Positions 6,746 to 14,350 of a stretch of DNA of 64,000 nt are shown in pieces (position 1 is the stretch's first letter; the number at the start of each line of letters is the position of its first letter). Under the pieces are notes generated by a model. The model searched no databases and had not been told where the DNA came from. It worked only from the letters and a program-made list of their open reading frames with translations. Origin of the DNA: Alkalicoccus urumqiensis (GTDB taxonomy: Bacteria > Bacillota > Bacilli > Bacillales > Salisediminibacteriaceae); assembly GCF_002993335.1 (NCBI RefSeq), contig NZ_PVNS01000001.1:124001-188000 (forward strand). Reading direction: 5' to 3'. The translations under genes were made by a program, and so were the position numbers.

Positions 6746-9218
6746 CTGCTGTATCCCCTTCCTGTTCCGGCCGGAACTCCAGTGATTCCTCCGGTTCGGT
6801 AAACCGCATCGTTCCGTACGCCCCCTCTACCCACGTATCCAGCTGATCGTCGTAGTGCGGGGAGAGCCACTGACCGGACTGGCCCGGCAGCAGCACGTCT
6901 TCCGGATCCTGCAGATCACTGACAAAGCGCCAGCCGGCACTGTGGTCTGCTCCGCCGGTCTCTATGTTATAACTGACCGCCCCCGGCGTCATGCCGCTTC
7001 CCGGAAGGGCGTCCCCGCCGAGATTCAATACGTAGTTGAACGGAAATACGCCACCTAAGGGATGATTGATTTCCAGCTGGTGGTAGTCTCCCCACGCCCA
7101 GCCGGAAGCCTCATCTCCCTGCAGTTCCACCGCCCGCGTGACGGCATCATGGAACGTTTCCCGGATGACGCGTTCGATGGAGCGCTCCTCCACTCCTTCC
7201 AGTCCGGAAAACACCGTCCCCGAGGCGGCTCCTTCCGTGAGCACACGCTGACGCGTCAAATGATCCGGGAGCGTTATATCCAGGTGCCTTTCAAACAGCG
7301 TTTCCGGCAGCCCTTCATACCAGAGCTGATACACAAGCGCAGCCGCACTGTCTGTCTCTTCCCGGAAATCCCAGTCTGAAAGAAGAGCCAGCGCCTCTTC
7401 CTCTGTGGCACTCCAGCTGCCGAGCGCCTCTCCTTCCATATCCGTTCCGCCGTCCGCTTCGGTCCAGGAAGCCGCGGCTTCTGTCAAAAGCGGCACAAGT
7501 TCCCGCGCCTGGGTGTTTGTGATGTCCTGCTGCATCTGTTTCATATCCTCCAGTACCACCGGATCCTCTGCCCCGATTCGTTCCTGAAGAAGCTCTTCCA
7601 ATCTTACGGCCCGGAACGGAAGAAAGTTCCGTCCGATTTCATATGGGTAGGCATCCGCCGGCACCGGCTGATGATTCGCTGTCATCAGATAACCCGATTC
7701 CGGATTCAGCTCCTGCGGCAGCTCTTCCCCTGGAATGAATCCGTCCCACTGGTAGGCCGGATCCCATCCCGGAACCGGAAGCTGACCGGTGGAGGACGGA
7801 CGCACCGGCAGCAGTGCCTGACCGCGGAAACCAATGCCACCTTCCGTATCCGCAAACATCCAGCTGAGCCCCGGTGTGACAAACCCTTCAAGCCCTTCAG
7901 AAAATTCATCCACGGTTTCTGCACGATTCACCCGGAGAATCCCGTTCAGTTCCTCCCCCGGTTCCATCCCCGTCCAGCGGAGAGAATACGCTGACACCGG
8001 TCCTTCCTCTTCGACATGGTTCATTACCGGTCCGTTCCGCGTCACTTCCACACGGTGTATCCGCGGCTCTTCCTCGCCGTCGACAAAAATCTCCTCTTCG
8101 ATTACTTCTGCCGCTTCATACTCTCCGTCATACAAATAAAAGGAGGGCCGCTCTGGATCCTGCCGCTCCAGATAGACGTCTTCATAGTCTGCACTCAACG
8201 ACGTCACACCCCAGCTCACCGAGCCATTATGACCGAGCACAACGCCAGGTATTCCCGGCACCGTCACACCCATTGACGAAAAGTCCCCTTCAATCTCCAG
8301 CTGCGTCTGATACCACACCGCCGGAATGGCAAGCCCTAAATGAGGATCATTGGCAAGCATCGGCAGGCCGGTGTCCGTATGCTCTCCGCTCACCGCCCAA
8401 TTGTTGCTTCCATTCCACGGATCCGGCGTCCACTCCGGTGCCATGCCAAGCTCCGGTCCAGCTGCCAGAGCAGGAAGATCTGTGCCGGCCGTTTCCACTC
8501 CATCAAGAATCGCAGGATACTCTCCAGCCTCTTCATAATCTGGGAAGTAAAAAGACGCCTCCTCCCCGAACCGCCGGAGCAGCTCATAGTTACGAAGCTC
8601 TTCCGAAAAATTCCCGTTCAGCGTATAGCCCATATACTTCACCGCAATCGCCGTATCCTCCGGCGTCCACGCCTCCGGCTCATAGCCGAGCACCTGAAAC
8701 TCCAGCGGCAGCTCCCCGGCGGAAGACGCCTCCTCGATATACGCCGTCACGCCGTCCGCGAACGCCGTCACCATCGCTTCCGTCTCCTCATTAAACTCCG
8801 CCGTCAGCGCCTCCGTCCCGCGGTGCATCCCATATGTACGAAAATACTCATCGCTCTCAACCGCCTGCGGACCAATCACCTCCGCAAGACGCCCGCCAGC
8901 CTGCCGCCTCGTCATATCCATCTGGAACATCCGGTCCTGCGCCATCACATACCCCTGCGCAAAAAACACATCCTCCGCCGACTCCCCGCTGATCTGCGCC
9001 ACACCGCGTTCATCCCGGTCCACACGCACCTCCGAACCGACCGGCGCCTCGATCACCCCGTCCGTCTGCGGAAGCCCCGAACGCACGTAAAACCACACCG
9101 CCGCAAGCAGAACCGCCGCGATCCACACCAGCACGACCGCCGTCCAGCTCACAACCTTCCACCAGCGCCGCTCATACCAGCGCTTTCTCCGCATCGACGT
9201 CATCACCGTCCCATACAT
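6738..9218 (-). CDS. Penicillin acylase family N-terminal-nucleophile amidase
   Basis: Secreted or membrane-tethered amide hydrolase of the Ntn superfamily. An Arg-rich start and a hydrophobic helix (about residues 22-46) anchor it outside the membrane. The precursor should self-cleave before the catalytic Ser in NGSNNWAVSG (Ser271 from this start), giving an alpha chain of about 270 and a beta chain of about 555 residues. Later landmarks are MLANDPHLGL, VPGIPGVVLGHN and the GGDALPGSGM end region. Start 9218 has AGGGGG 9 bp upstream; 9254 is a longer alternative without a clear site. The protein is very acidic. Substrates in this family range from beta-lactams to acyl-homoserine lactones; which applies is unknown. 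Confidence 0.9.
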   Translation of the reverse strand: MYGTVMTSMRRKRWYERRWWKVVSWTAVVLVWIAAVLLAAVWFYVRSGLPQTDGVIEAPVGSEVRVDRDERGVAQISGESAEDVFFAQGYVMAQDRMFQMDMTRRQAGGRLAEVIGPQAVESDEYFRTYGMHRGTEALTAEFNEETEAMVTAFADGVTAYIEEASSAGELPLEFQVLGYEPEAWTPEDTAIAVKYMGYTLNGNFSEELRNYELLRRFGEEASFYFPDYEEAGEYPAILDGVETAGTDLPALAAGPELGMAPEWTPDPWNGSNNWAVSGEHTDTGLPMLANDPHLGLAIPAVWYQTQLEIEGDFSSMGVTVPGIPGVVLGHNGSVSWGVTSLSADYEDVYLERQDPERPSFYLYDGEYEAAEVIEEEIFVDGEEEPRIHRVEVTRNGPVMNHVEEEGPVSAYSLRWTGMEPGEELNGILRVNRAETVDEFSEGLEGFVTPGLSWMFADTEGGIGFRGQALLPVRPSSTGQLPVPGWDPAYQWDGFIPGEELPQELNPESGYLMTANHQPVPADAYPYEIGRNFLPFRAVRLEELLQERIGAEDPVVLEDMKQMQQDITNTQARELVPLLTEAAASWTEADGGTDMEGEALGSWSATEEEALALLSDWDFREETDSAAALVYQLWYEGLPETLFERHLDITLPDHLTRQRVLTEGAASGTVFSGLEGVEERSIERVIRETFHDAVTRAVELQGDEASGWAWGDYHQLEINHPLGGVFPFNYVLNLGGDALPGSGMTPGAVSYNIETGGADHSAGWRFVSDLQDPEDVLLPGQSGQWLSPHYDDQLDTWVEGAYGTMRFTEPEESLEFRPEQEGDTADE

Positions 9219-9391
9219 ACACCCAAGCCCCCTCTTCCCGGAAACCAACCACATTGTATCCGCTTCCGCTTTTCTGTTTTAAGAATACCTTTTTCTTCCT
9301 GCCTTCAGCAAGTTTTCCTTCTGCGGGACATGCCTTTCGGTTTTCAATCCGCCGCCGGAAAACGTAGAATGGAGTCAGAGGAGTGTTATAT

Positions 9392-10843
9392 ATGACAAAA
9401 ACCAATCACGGATGGAACCTTGCATCCACCTATACACAGCTGCGGTCGTTTTTCTACACGGAAGCCGCGCCGCAGGAAGTGCCGGCACCGGAAATGGTGC
9501 TCTGGAACCGCTCGCTTGCGAGAGAACTCGGACTGGATGAGAACGCCCTTTTCCACGAGCCTGCCCTGTTTGCAGGTGCGGCGTTTCCTTCAGGTGCCGT
9601 GCCGATTTCCCAGGCGTATGCCGGCCATCAGTTCGGAAACTTCACGATGCTCGGCGACGGGCGCGCCGTCCTTCTCGGAGAGCAGCAGACGCCGGAGGGA
9701 CAGCTTGTGGACATTCAGCTGAAAGGCTCCGGCAGAACTGCCTATTCCCGGAGCGGGGACGGGCGCGCCGGACTCGGTCCGATGCTCCGCGAATACGTGA
9801 TCAGTGAAGCGATGCACGCGCTCGGCATTCCGACGAGCCGGAGTCTCGCCGTCGCAAAAACAGGAGAGCCCGTTTACCGGGAAAAGCCGCTCGAGGGCGC
9901 CGTGCTCACCCGCACCGCATCGAGCCACCTCCGCGTCGGCACGTTTCAGTACGCCCGCGCAGCCGGCTCTATCGAAGACGTCGAGCAGCTGGCGGATTAT
10001 GCTATTAAGCGGCACGATCCCGAGGCAGGAGAGGCGCCCAACCCGTACCTTGCATTTCTCCGCGGCGTGATCCAGCGGCAGGCAGCCTTGACGGCATCCT
10101 GGCAGCTGACTGGATTTATCCACGGCGTCATGAATACCGACAACATGACGATCAGCGGGGAAACGATCGACTACGGGCCGTGCGCGTTTATGGACACGTA
10201 CGACCCGGAAACGGTATTCAGCTCGATCGACACCGGCGGACGGTACGCCTACAAAAACCAGCCGTACATCGCAGCCTGGAATCTGTCCCGGCTGGCAGAA
10301 GCCATTCTCCCGCTTCTTGACGACGATGAAGAAGCGGCGCTGAACCAGGCACAGAAGGAAATTACGGCGTTTACTCCGCTCTATCAGCAGTACTGGCGGG
10401 ACGGCATGAGCGCGAAACTCGGTCTCGCCTCCAGCCACCCGGGCGACGACAAGCTGTTTGAAGACCTCCTCGCCGTGATGGAAGCGGAAAAAGCCGATTT
10501 CACGAACACGTTCCGCGCGCTCGCACTCGATCCGGAAGAAGACGAGCTGCTCGGCGGCACCTTTTCCGACTGGCATCTCCGGTGGGAGGAGCGCCTGCAG
10601 TCCGAAGGCACAACGCCTGCGGCCGCTTCGCAGCGGATGAGACAGGTGAACCCGGCCGTCATTCCGAGAAATCACCTGGTCGAAGAAGCGCTGGCAGCGG
10701 CCGTCGACCAAGGCGACATGGGGCCATTTCATGAGCTGCTTCAAGTACTCTCGAACCCATACGCCGATATCGACCCGGACAGTCGCTTCTGCCGTCCGGC
10801 GCCTGCGTCCGCCTTCCCATTCCGTACGTACTGTGGGACGTAA
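9392..10843 (+). CDS. selO: SelO/YdiU family protein adenylyltransferase
   Basis: Pseudokinase-fold AMP transferase that adenylylates Ser, Thr or Tyr of target proteins in redox stress. Conserved blocks are YAGHQFGNF, LGDGRA, QLKGSGRTAYSR, the RTASSHLRVGTFQ loop, the catalytic NTDNM and DYGPCAFMD metal region, and the family-typical C-terminus RTYCGT with its conserved Cys. Bacterial members carry Cys, not selenocysteine, at this end, as here. The ATG at 9392 has AGAGGAG 8 bp upstream and is preferred over a GTG nine bases earlier. The length of 483 residues is normal. It diverges from the penicillin acylase gene and converges on the small membrane-protein gene that ends 7 bp away. Confidence 0.93.
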   Translation: MTKTNHGWNLASTYTQLRSFFYTEAAPQEVPAPEMVLWNRSLARELGLDENALFHEPALFAGAAFPSGAVPISQAYAGHQFGNFTMLGDGRAVLLGEQQTPEGQLVDIQLKGSGRTAYSRSGDGRAGLGPMLREYVISEAMHALGIPTSRSLAVAKTGEPVYREKPLEGAVLTRTASSHLRVGTFQYARAAGSIEDVEQLADYAIKRHDPEAGEAPNPYLAFLRGVIQRQAALTASWQLTGFIHGVMNTDNMTISGETIDYGPCAFMDTYDPETVFSSIDTGGRYAYKNQPYIAAWNLSRLAEAILPLLDDDEEAALNQAQKEITAFTPLYQQYWRDGMSAKLGLASSHPGDDKLFEDLLAVMEAEKADFTNTFRALALDPEEDELLGGTFSDWHLRWEERLQSEGTTPAAASQRMRQVNPAVIPRNHLVEEALAAAVDQGDMGPFHELLQVLSNPYADIDPDSRFCRPAPASAFPFRTYCGT

Positions 10844-10849
10844 AATGGC

Positions 10850-11242
10850 CTAATCAAGCAGATAGATAACAAAGAAAACAGATCCAAGGAAATAAACACC
10901 CGTAATCAGACGCAGAACGGCCCGGTCGGGTCCGCCGGCCCGCCATTCCACCCAGACCCGCAGAAGATACTGCAGCAGAAGGGCGGCGGCCAGCACGGCC
11001 GCTGCCTGTCCTGTTTCCATAGGAAACGCGGTGCCACGGGCGTTCAGAAGGTAAACAACAAGAAAAAAGAGCACGGCCGCGCCCGGTATATACCGCCCCG
11101 CTGCGTGCAGGACACCTCCTGCATGTTCCAGCGGGTCCTCCTGGACGCGGCTTACGCCGAGCCGACGCGCACACCAGCGCCGCAGAAGGGCCCCGCCGGA
11201 AGCCAGCGCAATAAGCAGTAGAAGGAATGGAATCATATTCAC
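10850..11242 (-). CDS. Small membrane protein, DUF4181-like
   Basis: About 130 residues with an N-terminal hydrophobic segment, a basic stretch (RRWCARRLGVSR) and two or three further membrane helices. The layout and the LGV...EHAGGVLHAAGRYI region recall the DUF4181 family of Bacillaceae, but this is a weak assignment from memory. GAGG precedes a GTG at 11242 by 8 bp; ATG 11248 and GTG 11251 are alternatives. It converges on selO with only 6 bp between stops and no visible terminator. Function unknown. Confidence 0.6.
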   Translation of the reverse strand: MNMIPFLLLLIALASGGALLRRWCARRLGVSRVQEDPLEHAGGVLHAAGRYIPGAAVLFFLVVYLLNARGTAFPMETGQAAAVLAAALLLQYLLRVWVEWRAGGPDRAVLRLITGVYFLGSVFFVIYLLD

Positions 11243-11289
11243 CAGCATCACCTCTTTTCCCTTATACGCATACGAAAGGAAGACGTTTC

Positions 11290-11439
11290 ATGCCGATCCC
11301 ATTTCAAAAACGAACCTGTCATTTCTGCAGAAAAAAAGAGCGCGGCATGCAGAAATACTACGATACGGCCCGCCGAAAAATTTACGTCTGCCGCACCTGT
11401 GTCCCCTACGCCGAACGCCGAGCGTATCCGAAGCGGTAA
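11290..11439 (+). CDS. Small double-CxxC zinc-binding protein
   Basis: A 49-residue basic protein with two knuckles, CHFC and CRTC, about 25 residues apart, very likely binding one zinc ion. AAAGGAAG lies 7 bp before the ATG at 11290. Such mini-proteins are common in Bacillaceae and usually unannotated. The basic C-terminus (RRAYPKR) suggests contact with nucleic acid or ribosomes, but no role can be assigned. It faces the SRAP gene across a shared bidirectional terminator. Confidence 0.7.
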   Translation: MPIPFQKRTCHFCRKKERGMQKYYDTARRKIYVCRTCVPYAERRAYPKR

Positions 11440-11465
11440 AGAGCCGATATCTCTTCTGCCAGCGC

Positions 11466-11513
11466 GAAAAAGCTTCCGGTCCTCCCACATATGGGTTGAT
11501 CAGAAGCTTTTTT
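11466..11513. terminator. Bidirectional terminator between convergent genes
   Basis: AAAAAGCTTC (11467-11476) and GAAGCTTTTTT (11503-11513) form a long stem with A and T tracts on both sides, serving the zinc-protein gene on plus and the SRAP gene on minus. Confidence 0.82.
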
Positions 11514-11519
11514 GTTCTT

Positions 11520-12188
11520 TTATTCCTCCATCCGGGCAATGCAGCGTTTATCGTCATGCACCGGCTTATTTACGTAGCGGCTGACCGGATACATCTCCAT
11601 GTCCTCCGAAGTGTAAGGAACGAGGAGCTTTTTCAGCGTAGATGGATCCTGCAGGCTCCGGTCCAGCCAGACTGCTTCCTGCTCTTTCGGCATAATCACA
11701 GGCATACGGTGATGAACCGGCGCCATGACGTCATTGGCCTCTGTTGTAATAATCGTGCACGACTGAATCACGGCACCGTCGTGCTCCCAGCGGTCCCACA
11801 AACCGGCAAAGGAAAACAGCGTCCGGTTCTTTAACTGAATGCGCATCGGCTGCTTCGTCCCGTCCGACGCACGTTTCCACTCATAGAAACTGTCTGCTGG
11901 AATCAGGCAGCGCCTGCGCGTCAGAAGCTGCCTGAAGCTCGGTTTCGTGTCGATCGTTTCCGCCCGGGCGTTGATCATTTTCGCACCGCCGCTGCTGTCT
12001 TTCGCAAAAGAGGGGATGAGGCCCCAGCGGAGCAGGCCGAGCCGGATGTTCTCTCCGTCATGCACGGCCGCTGCGATCTCCTGCGTCGGTGCTGCGTTGA
12101 AGCGCGGAACCTGCAGTGCAGCCGGTTCGGCACCATAGTAGGCTGCGATCTCTTCAGCTCCCGGTATTAACGTAAATCGACCGCACAT
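11520..12188 (-). CDS. SOS response-associated peptidase, SRAP family (YedK/HMCES)
   Basis: DNA-protein crosslinking factor that shields abasic sites in single-stranded DNA. The protein begins MCGRFTL; Cys2, exposed after Met removal, makes the thiazolidine link to the abasic sugar. Also present are the INARAETI and PADSFYEWK motifs (binding pocket and catalytic Glu) and a His in VHHRMPVI. The length of 222 residues is standard. GGGAGG lies before the ATG at 12188. It is the last gene of a tight minus-strand series (gaps of 17-18 bp) with nnr, a membrane protein and a c-di-GMP protein; the functional link is unclear. Confidence 0.93.
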   Translation of the reverse strand: MCGRFTLIPGAEEIAAYYGAEPAALQVPRFNAAPTQEIAAAVHDGENIRLGLLRWGLIPSFAKDSSGGAKMINARAETIDTKPSFRQLLTRRRCLIPADSFYEWKRASDGTKQPMRIQLKNRTLFSFAGLWDRWEHDGAVIQSCTIITTEANDVMAPVHHRMPVIMPKEQEAVWLDRSLQDPSTLKKLLVPYTSEDMEMYPVSRYVNKPVHDDKRCIARMEE

Positions 12189-12206
12189 CGGATTTCCCTC
12201 CCGGCG

Positions 12207-13733
12207 CTACAGCGCGCTGATAATATCTCCTGCAGTTACATTCTGCGAACCCGGCCGCTGTTCTGCCGCCTGATCTCCTGCTCTTCCGTGCAGATAAACC
12301 GCACAGACAGCAGCCTCCTCTCCGGTCATGCCGCGTGCCAGAAAAGCGGCGGTCATACCGGTGAGAACATCTCCTGCACCACCGGAGGCCATGAACGGAT
12401 TGCCGGTCGTATTAATGGAAACGAATCCGTCTGCTGAAGCCGTCACGGTTCTCGCTCCTTTTAACACCACGGTCACCCCATGGTCGACAGCGAAGCGGCG
12501 GGCGGTTTCGATCCGGTCTGTCTGTACGTCTTTCGTCTTTTTTCCAGAAAGGCGGGCCATTTCCCCCGGATGGGGCGTGAGGATGACTTCGCCTTCCCGC
12601 GGCTTCCAGTTCTGCCAGTCGGCATCGGCAAGAATATTCAATGCGTCTGCATCCACAACGATCGGGGCGGTCGTGTTTTCCCAGATATGCTGAAGCCATG
12701 CTGTATCTCCGGACCACCTTCCCATTCCCGGTCCGATGGCACCCGCCGTTCCCTCATTCAAGAATGCGGCGGCTTCATCTGCTGAAACGTTCTCCCACGT
12801 ACCGGTACCGCCGTCCGCAAGCGCCTCCAGCATAATTTCCGGCTGGTGGCCGGCAGCGGAGGCGAGTACAGTGTCCGGCAGTCCCCACGTAACGAGCCCG
12901 GCACCGCTCCGGAGCGCTGCGGTGCTGCTCAACAGCCCCGCTCCGAGCATCCGGCGGGTTCCCGCAAGAATCCGGGCGTGGCCGTACGTGCCTTTATGGG
13001 TGTCGGCCCCGCGGTACGGCTCGACAACATCGATACCGAACCGGTCTGCGATAGAGAGGGCGTCGGCCGTGACGGTCTGAATACCGAAATCCTCCGCCGT
13101 TTTCGGCGGGATGCCGATATCACAGACAGTGATTTCTCCGGCCTGCGAACGTCCCGGATACTGCTCTAGTCCGCGCTTCGTGTAGGCGAGTGCTGCCGTT
13201 TTTACCGCAGCAATACACGGGTCATACACTTTGCCGGTATCTGCATCGAGACCACTCGGGATATCGATGGCAACAACCGGCAGGCCTGCGGCGTTGGCTT
13301 CACGGATGAGTCCTGCGTAAGGCTCCCGCGGGGCTCCGGCCGTTCCTGTACCGAGAAGAGCATCCATAACGCCGTCAAACCGCTCCCAGGCAATCTTTCC
13401 CGGCTCATATACCGTACGCTCGACGGCGAATTCCTGCATAATATCACGCTGCCTTGCTGCTTCACCGACGCACGCACCCGGATCCTCTGCAAAAATGACG
13501 ACCGGCTCCAGGCCGAGGGCAGCCAGATGGCGGGCGGCAACGATGCCATCACCGCCGTTGTTTCCCTTTCCGACCAGAACCGCCCAGGAAGGCCCCGCCT
13601 CTTCGGCTTCCAGTGCTGCAAGCTCTGCCGCTTCTCTGCCGGCATTTTCCATCAGCACCATGCTCGGGATACCGACCGATTCGATTGTGTGGGCATCCAT
13701 CGCCCTCATTTCTTCGCGTGATACGACGTACAT
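12207..13733 (-). CDS. nnr: Bifunctional NAD(P)H-hydrate epimerase / ADP-dependent dehydratase
   Basis: Repairs hydrated NAD(P)H. Residues 1 to about 215 form the YjeF_N epimerase domain, with the KGNNGGDG loop and IPSGLDADTG. Residues of about 230-508 form the ribokinase-like ADP-dependent dehydratase domain, with LTPHPGEM and the anion-hole signature ASGGAGDVLTG, whose Asp is the catalytic base. At 508 residues it is a full-length fusion like E. coli Nnr. GGGAGG precedes the ATG at 13733. In other Bacilli the gene often sits near acpS and alr; here it follows a small membrane protein instead. Confidence 0.95.
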   Translation of the reverse strand: MYVVSREEMRAMDAHTIESVGIPSMVLMENAGREAAELAALEAEEAGPSWAVLVGKGNNGGDGIVAARHLAALGLEPVVIFAEDPGACVGEAARQRDIMQEFAVERTVYEPGKIAWERFDGVMDALLGTGTAGAPREPYAGLIREANAAGLPVVAIDIPSGLDADTGKVYDPCIAAVKTAALAYTKRGLEQYPGRSQAGEITVCDIGIPPKTAEDFGIQTVTADALSIADRFGIDVVEPYRGADTHKGTYGHARILAGTRRMLGAGLLSSTAALRSGAGLVTWGLPDTVLASAAGHQPEIMLEALADGGTGTWENVSADEAAAFLNEGTAGAIGPGMGRWSGDTAWLQHIWENTTAPIVVDADALNILADADWQNWKPREGEVILTPHPGEMARLSGKKTKDVQTDRIETARRFAVDHGVTVVLKGARTVTASADGFVSINTTGNPFMASGGAGDVLTGMTAAFLARGMTGEEAAVCAVYLHGRAGDQAAEQRPGSQNVTAGDIISAL

Positions 13734-13750
13734 GGCTTATTCCTCCCTGT

Positions 13751-14332
13751 TTAGTTACGGACCTCGCCGCCTGCTTCCTCCACTGCATTCATTACTGTCC
13801 GCCGCTGCTGGACCAGCTCCATATTCATATCCAGTTCGAGCCGTGTTCCGTCTTCAAGCTCCAGGTTCATGCCGGCATATCCTGCTGTGCCGTCGGTTTC
13901 CTCCCGCTGCATTTCGATGACTTCCACTTCCGACCATGCGTACGTCTCTGCTTCAAACGAGAGCAGTGGGTTCCACGTGATTCCGTCTTCATCCATTGTA
14001 TAGTAATGGAGCAGTCCGGAGGCCGCTGCCGGAATGGCTGCCAGGCTCAGAATAAGAAACAGCGCAGCTCCCGCAGCAGGGTGCCGTTTTCTCCGCCACC
14101 GGCCGGCAAAGGCATAGATGATGGCTGCGGCCGGTACGGTCAAAAAGCTGCCGATCACGACGATGTAGGAAAGCGCCGGACGCGTCAAAAGCCACTGTCC
14201 GCTTCCGTAAAAAAACAGCTCCTGAAACACAACCACCATCACAAACGGCGCCATCAGTGCCATCATCGAAAAGAGGATCGCCAGCACGATCACGCCTTTG
14301 TCTACATCATCATGATCCAGTCGATTAAGCAT
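13751..14332 (-). CDS. Uncharacterised membrane protein with C-terminal soluble domain
   Basis: No family recognised. The 193 residues show three hydrophobic segments (roughly 13-38, 50-75 and 86-105), then a soluble part beginning YTMDEDGITWNPLLSFEAE with alternating strands and a final helix (QQRRTVMNAVEEAGG). That pattern resembles a membrane-anchored PH-like domain, which is inference only. The start has AGGAGG 6 bp upstream. It lies 18 bp after the GGDEF-EAL gene and 17 bp before nnr, so it is part of that transcription unit. Confidence 0.75.
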   Translation of the reverse strand: MLNRLDHDDVDKGVIVLAILFSMMALMAPFVMVVVFQELFFYGSGQWLLTRPALSYIVVIGSFLTVPAAAIIYAFAGRWRRKRHPAAGAALFLILSLAAIPAAASGLLHYYTMDEDGITWNPLLSFEAETYAWSEVEVIEMQREETDGTAGYAGMNLELEDGTRLELDMNMELVQQRRTVMNAVEEAGGEVRN

Positions 14333-14350
14333 ATCGTTCCTCCTGATAGG

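Noticed and set aside
8340-9395. 351-residue Arg/His/Pro-rich frame antisense to penicillin acylase
   Set aside because: Antisense shadow of a strongly acidic protein; the basic composition is what reverse-complemented Glu/Asp codons give.
9590-10744. 384-residue frame antisense to selO
   Set aside because: selO has all family motifs and a ribosome site; this frame has neither.
9392-10843. Selenocysteine in SelO because of its name
   Set aside because: The C-terminal residue is encoded as Cys (RTYCGT followed by TAA), as in ordinary bacterial members.
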